From positions 372,001 through 436,000 of the forward strand of contig NZ_PUIA01000016.1 of NCBI RefSeq assembly GCF_002967715.1: 64,000 nucleotides of DNA, read 5' to 3'. The translations under genes and the position numbers were made by a program. The notes beneath the pieces are model-generated. The model was not told the origin of the DNA and made no database searches. It was given only the letters and a program-made list of their open reading frames with translations. How positions within the stretch are numbered: position 1 is the first letter of the stretch; each line of letters opens with the position of its first letter. The DNA is from Blastopirellula marina (GTDB lineage: Bacteria > Planctomycetota > Planctomycetia > Pirellulales > Pirellulaceae). This document shows positions 63,430 to 64,000 of the stretch, piece by piece.

Positions 63430-64000
63430 TTACCGACCCAAGATGTACGCGAACATCAGCGGAGCCACGATCGAAGCGTCCGAGTTGATCATGAACTTGG
63501 GGCTTTCCTTGCTCAGCTTGTACCAGGTGATCTTTTCATTGGGGACCGCACCACTGTACGAGCCGAACGACGTGGTCGAGTCCGAGATCTGGCAGAAGTA
63601 GCTCCACAGACTCGATTCACGCAGTTCCAGGTCTTGCAGGATCAGCGGAACGGCACAGATCGCGAAGTCGCCAGCGATACCGCCGCCAATCTGATAGAAG
63701 CCGATGCCTTTCTTTTCGTGCTCGAGGTACCACTTCACCAGGTCTTGCATCATGCGGGTACCTGGGTGAATCACGTTGTGCGTGGACAGGGTGCCGTCGT
63801 AAACGCGAGCCGCAAAGATGTTACCCAGCGTCGAGTCTTCCCAGCCTGGGGTAAAGACCGGAATTCCCTTTTCGTAAGCAGCCAGAACCCAGCTGTTTTC
63901 CGGCGGGATCTGGTAGTGCTCTTGAAGTTTGCCGTCTTTGATCAGACGGAAGAAGTAATCGGTCGGGAAGTGCTGCTCACCCTTTTCGTCCGCTTCTTTC
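63430..64000 (-). CDS. Deoxyhypusine-synthase-like protein, 5' end cut by window
   Basis: About 190 C-terminal residues; the frame runs off the right edge. Conserved DHS-family blocks are IPVFTPGWEDSTLGNIFAAR, STHNVIHPGTRMMQDLVKWY and YQIGGGIAGDFAICAVPLIL. Bacterial members of this family are thought to act in polyamine chemistry rather than hypusine formation. In eukaryotic and archaeal enzymes the GGG is followed within a few residues by the catalytic Lys (GGGVPKHH); here the segment is GGGIAGDF, with no Lys. Unrelated to the secretion genes as far as can be seen. Confidence 0.92.
   Translation of the reverse strand, partial: KEADEKGEQHFPTDYFFRLIKDGKLQEHYQIPPENSWVLAAYEKGIPVFTPGWEDSTLGNIFAARVYDGTLSTHNVIHPGTRMMQDLVKWYLEHEKKGIGFYQIGGGIAGDFAICAVPLILQDLELRESSLWSYFCQISDSTTSFGSYSGAVPNEKITWYKLSKESPKFMINSDASIVAPLMFAYILGR

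Overview
The window looks like chromosomal DNA of a planctomycete, most likely of the Pirellulaceae (Blastopirellula/Rhodopirellula/Bremerella type). The reasons are a sulfatase with HEAT-like repeats, a giant LEPR-XLL-type surface protein, an Hanks-type kinase fused to WD40 repeats, PqqD-M50-HlyD fusion transport proteins, a deoxyhypusine-synthase-like protein, and moderate GC with many large membrane-anchored proteins of unknown function. Assignment is by gene style only; no marker gene is present.

Layout. 1-1.8 kb: end of a sulfatase. 1.8-4.1 kb (minus): a TolC-like outer-membrane lipoprotein. 4.5-5.6 kb: a small unknown protein and a FliA/SigB-like sigma factor, three bases apart. 5.8-17.9 kb: the type VI secretion (T6SS) structural operon tssA-tssB-tssC-tssC2-tagJ-tssE-tssF-tssG-tssH(clpV), closed by a strong terminator; an intrinsic terminator also lies between the two tssC genes. 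18.2-34.5 kb: an export-like module (GAF-HlyD, HlyD, PqqD-M50-HlyD), a small secreted protein on the other strand, then a 3211-residue LEPR-XLL repeat protein. 34.7-41.5 kb: a kinase whose N-terminus carries eight TxxL-like sites, followed by an FHA protein. 41.6-44.9 kb (minus): PAAR, VgrG and Hcp. 45.3-57.2 kb (minus): two very large single-pass membrane proteins with caspase-like domains lacking the catalytic cysteine, flanking a HEAT-repeat lipoprotein. 57.5-59.1 kb (minus): a methyltransferase. 59.5-63.3 kb: a second FHA protein and a natural TssB-TssC fusion. 63.4 kb to the end (minus): a deoxyhypusine-synthase-like protein, cut by the window edge.

How the parts may work together. Sheath, baseplate, tube, spike and ClpV of a T6SS are all present, with a kinase-FHA regulatory pair. 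No TssJ, TssK, TssL or TssM is seen in these 64 kb. The three adjacent envelope genes (two bitopic giants and a lipoprotein) have the right topology to replace or extend the usual membrane complex; this is inference. The PqqD-M50-HlyD protein next to a LEPR-XLL giant suggests a dedicated export and processing route for that giant; this too is inference. No tRNA, rRNA, CRISPR array, insertion sequence or replication origin was recognised.
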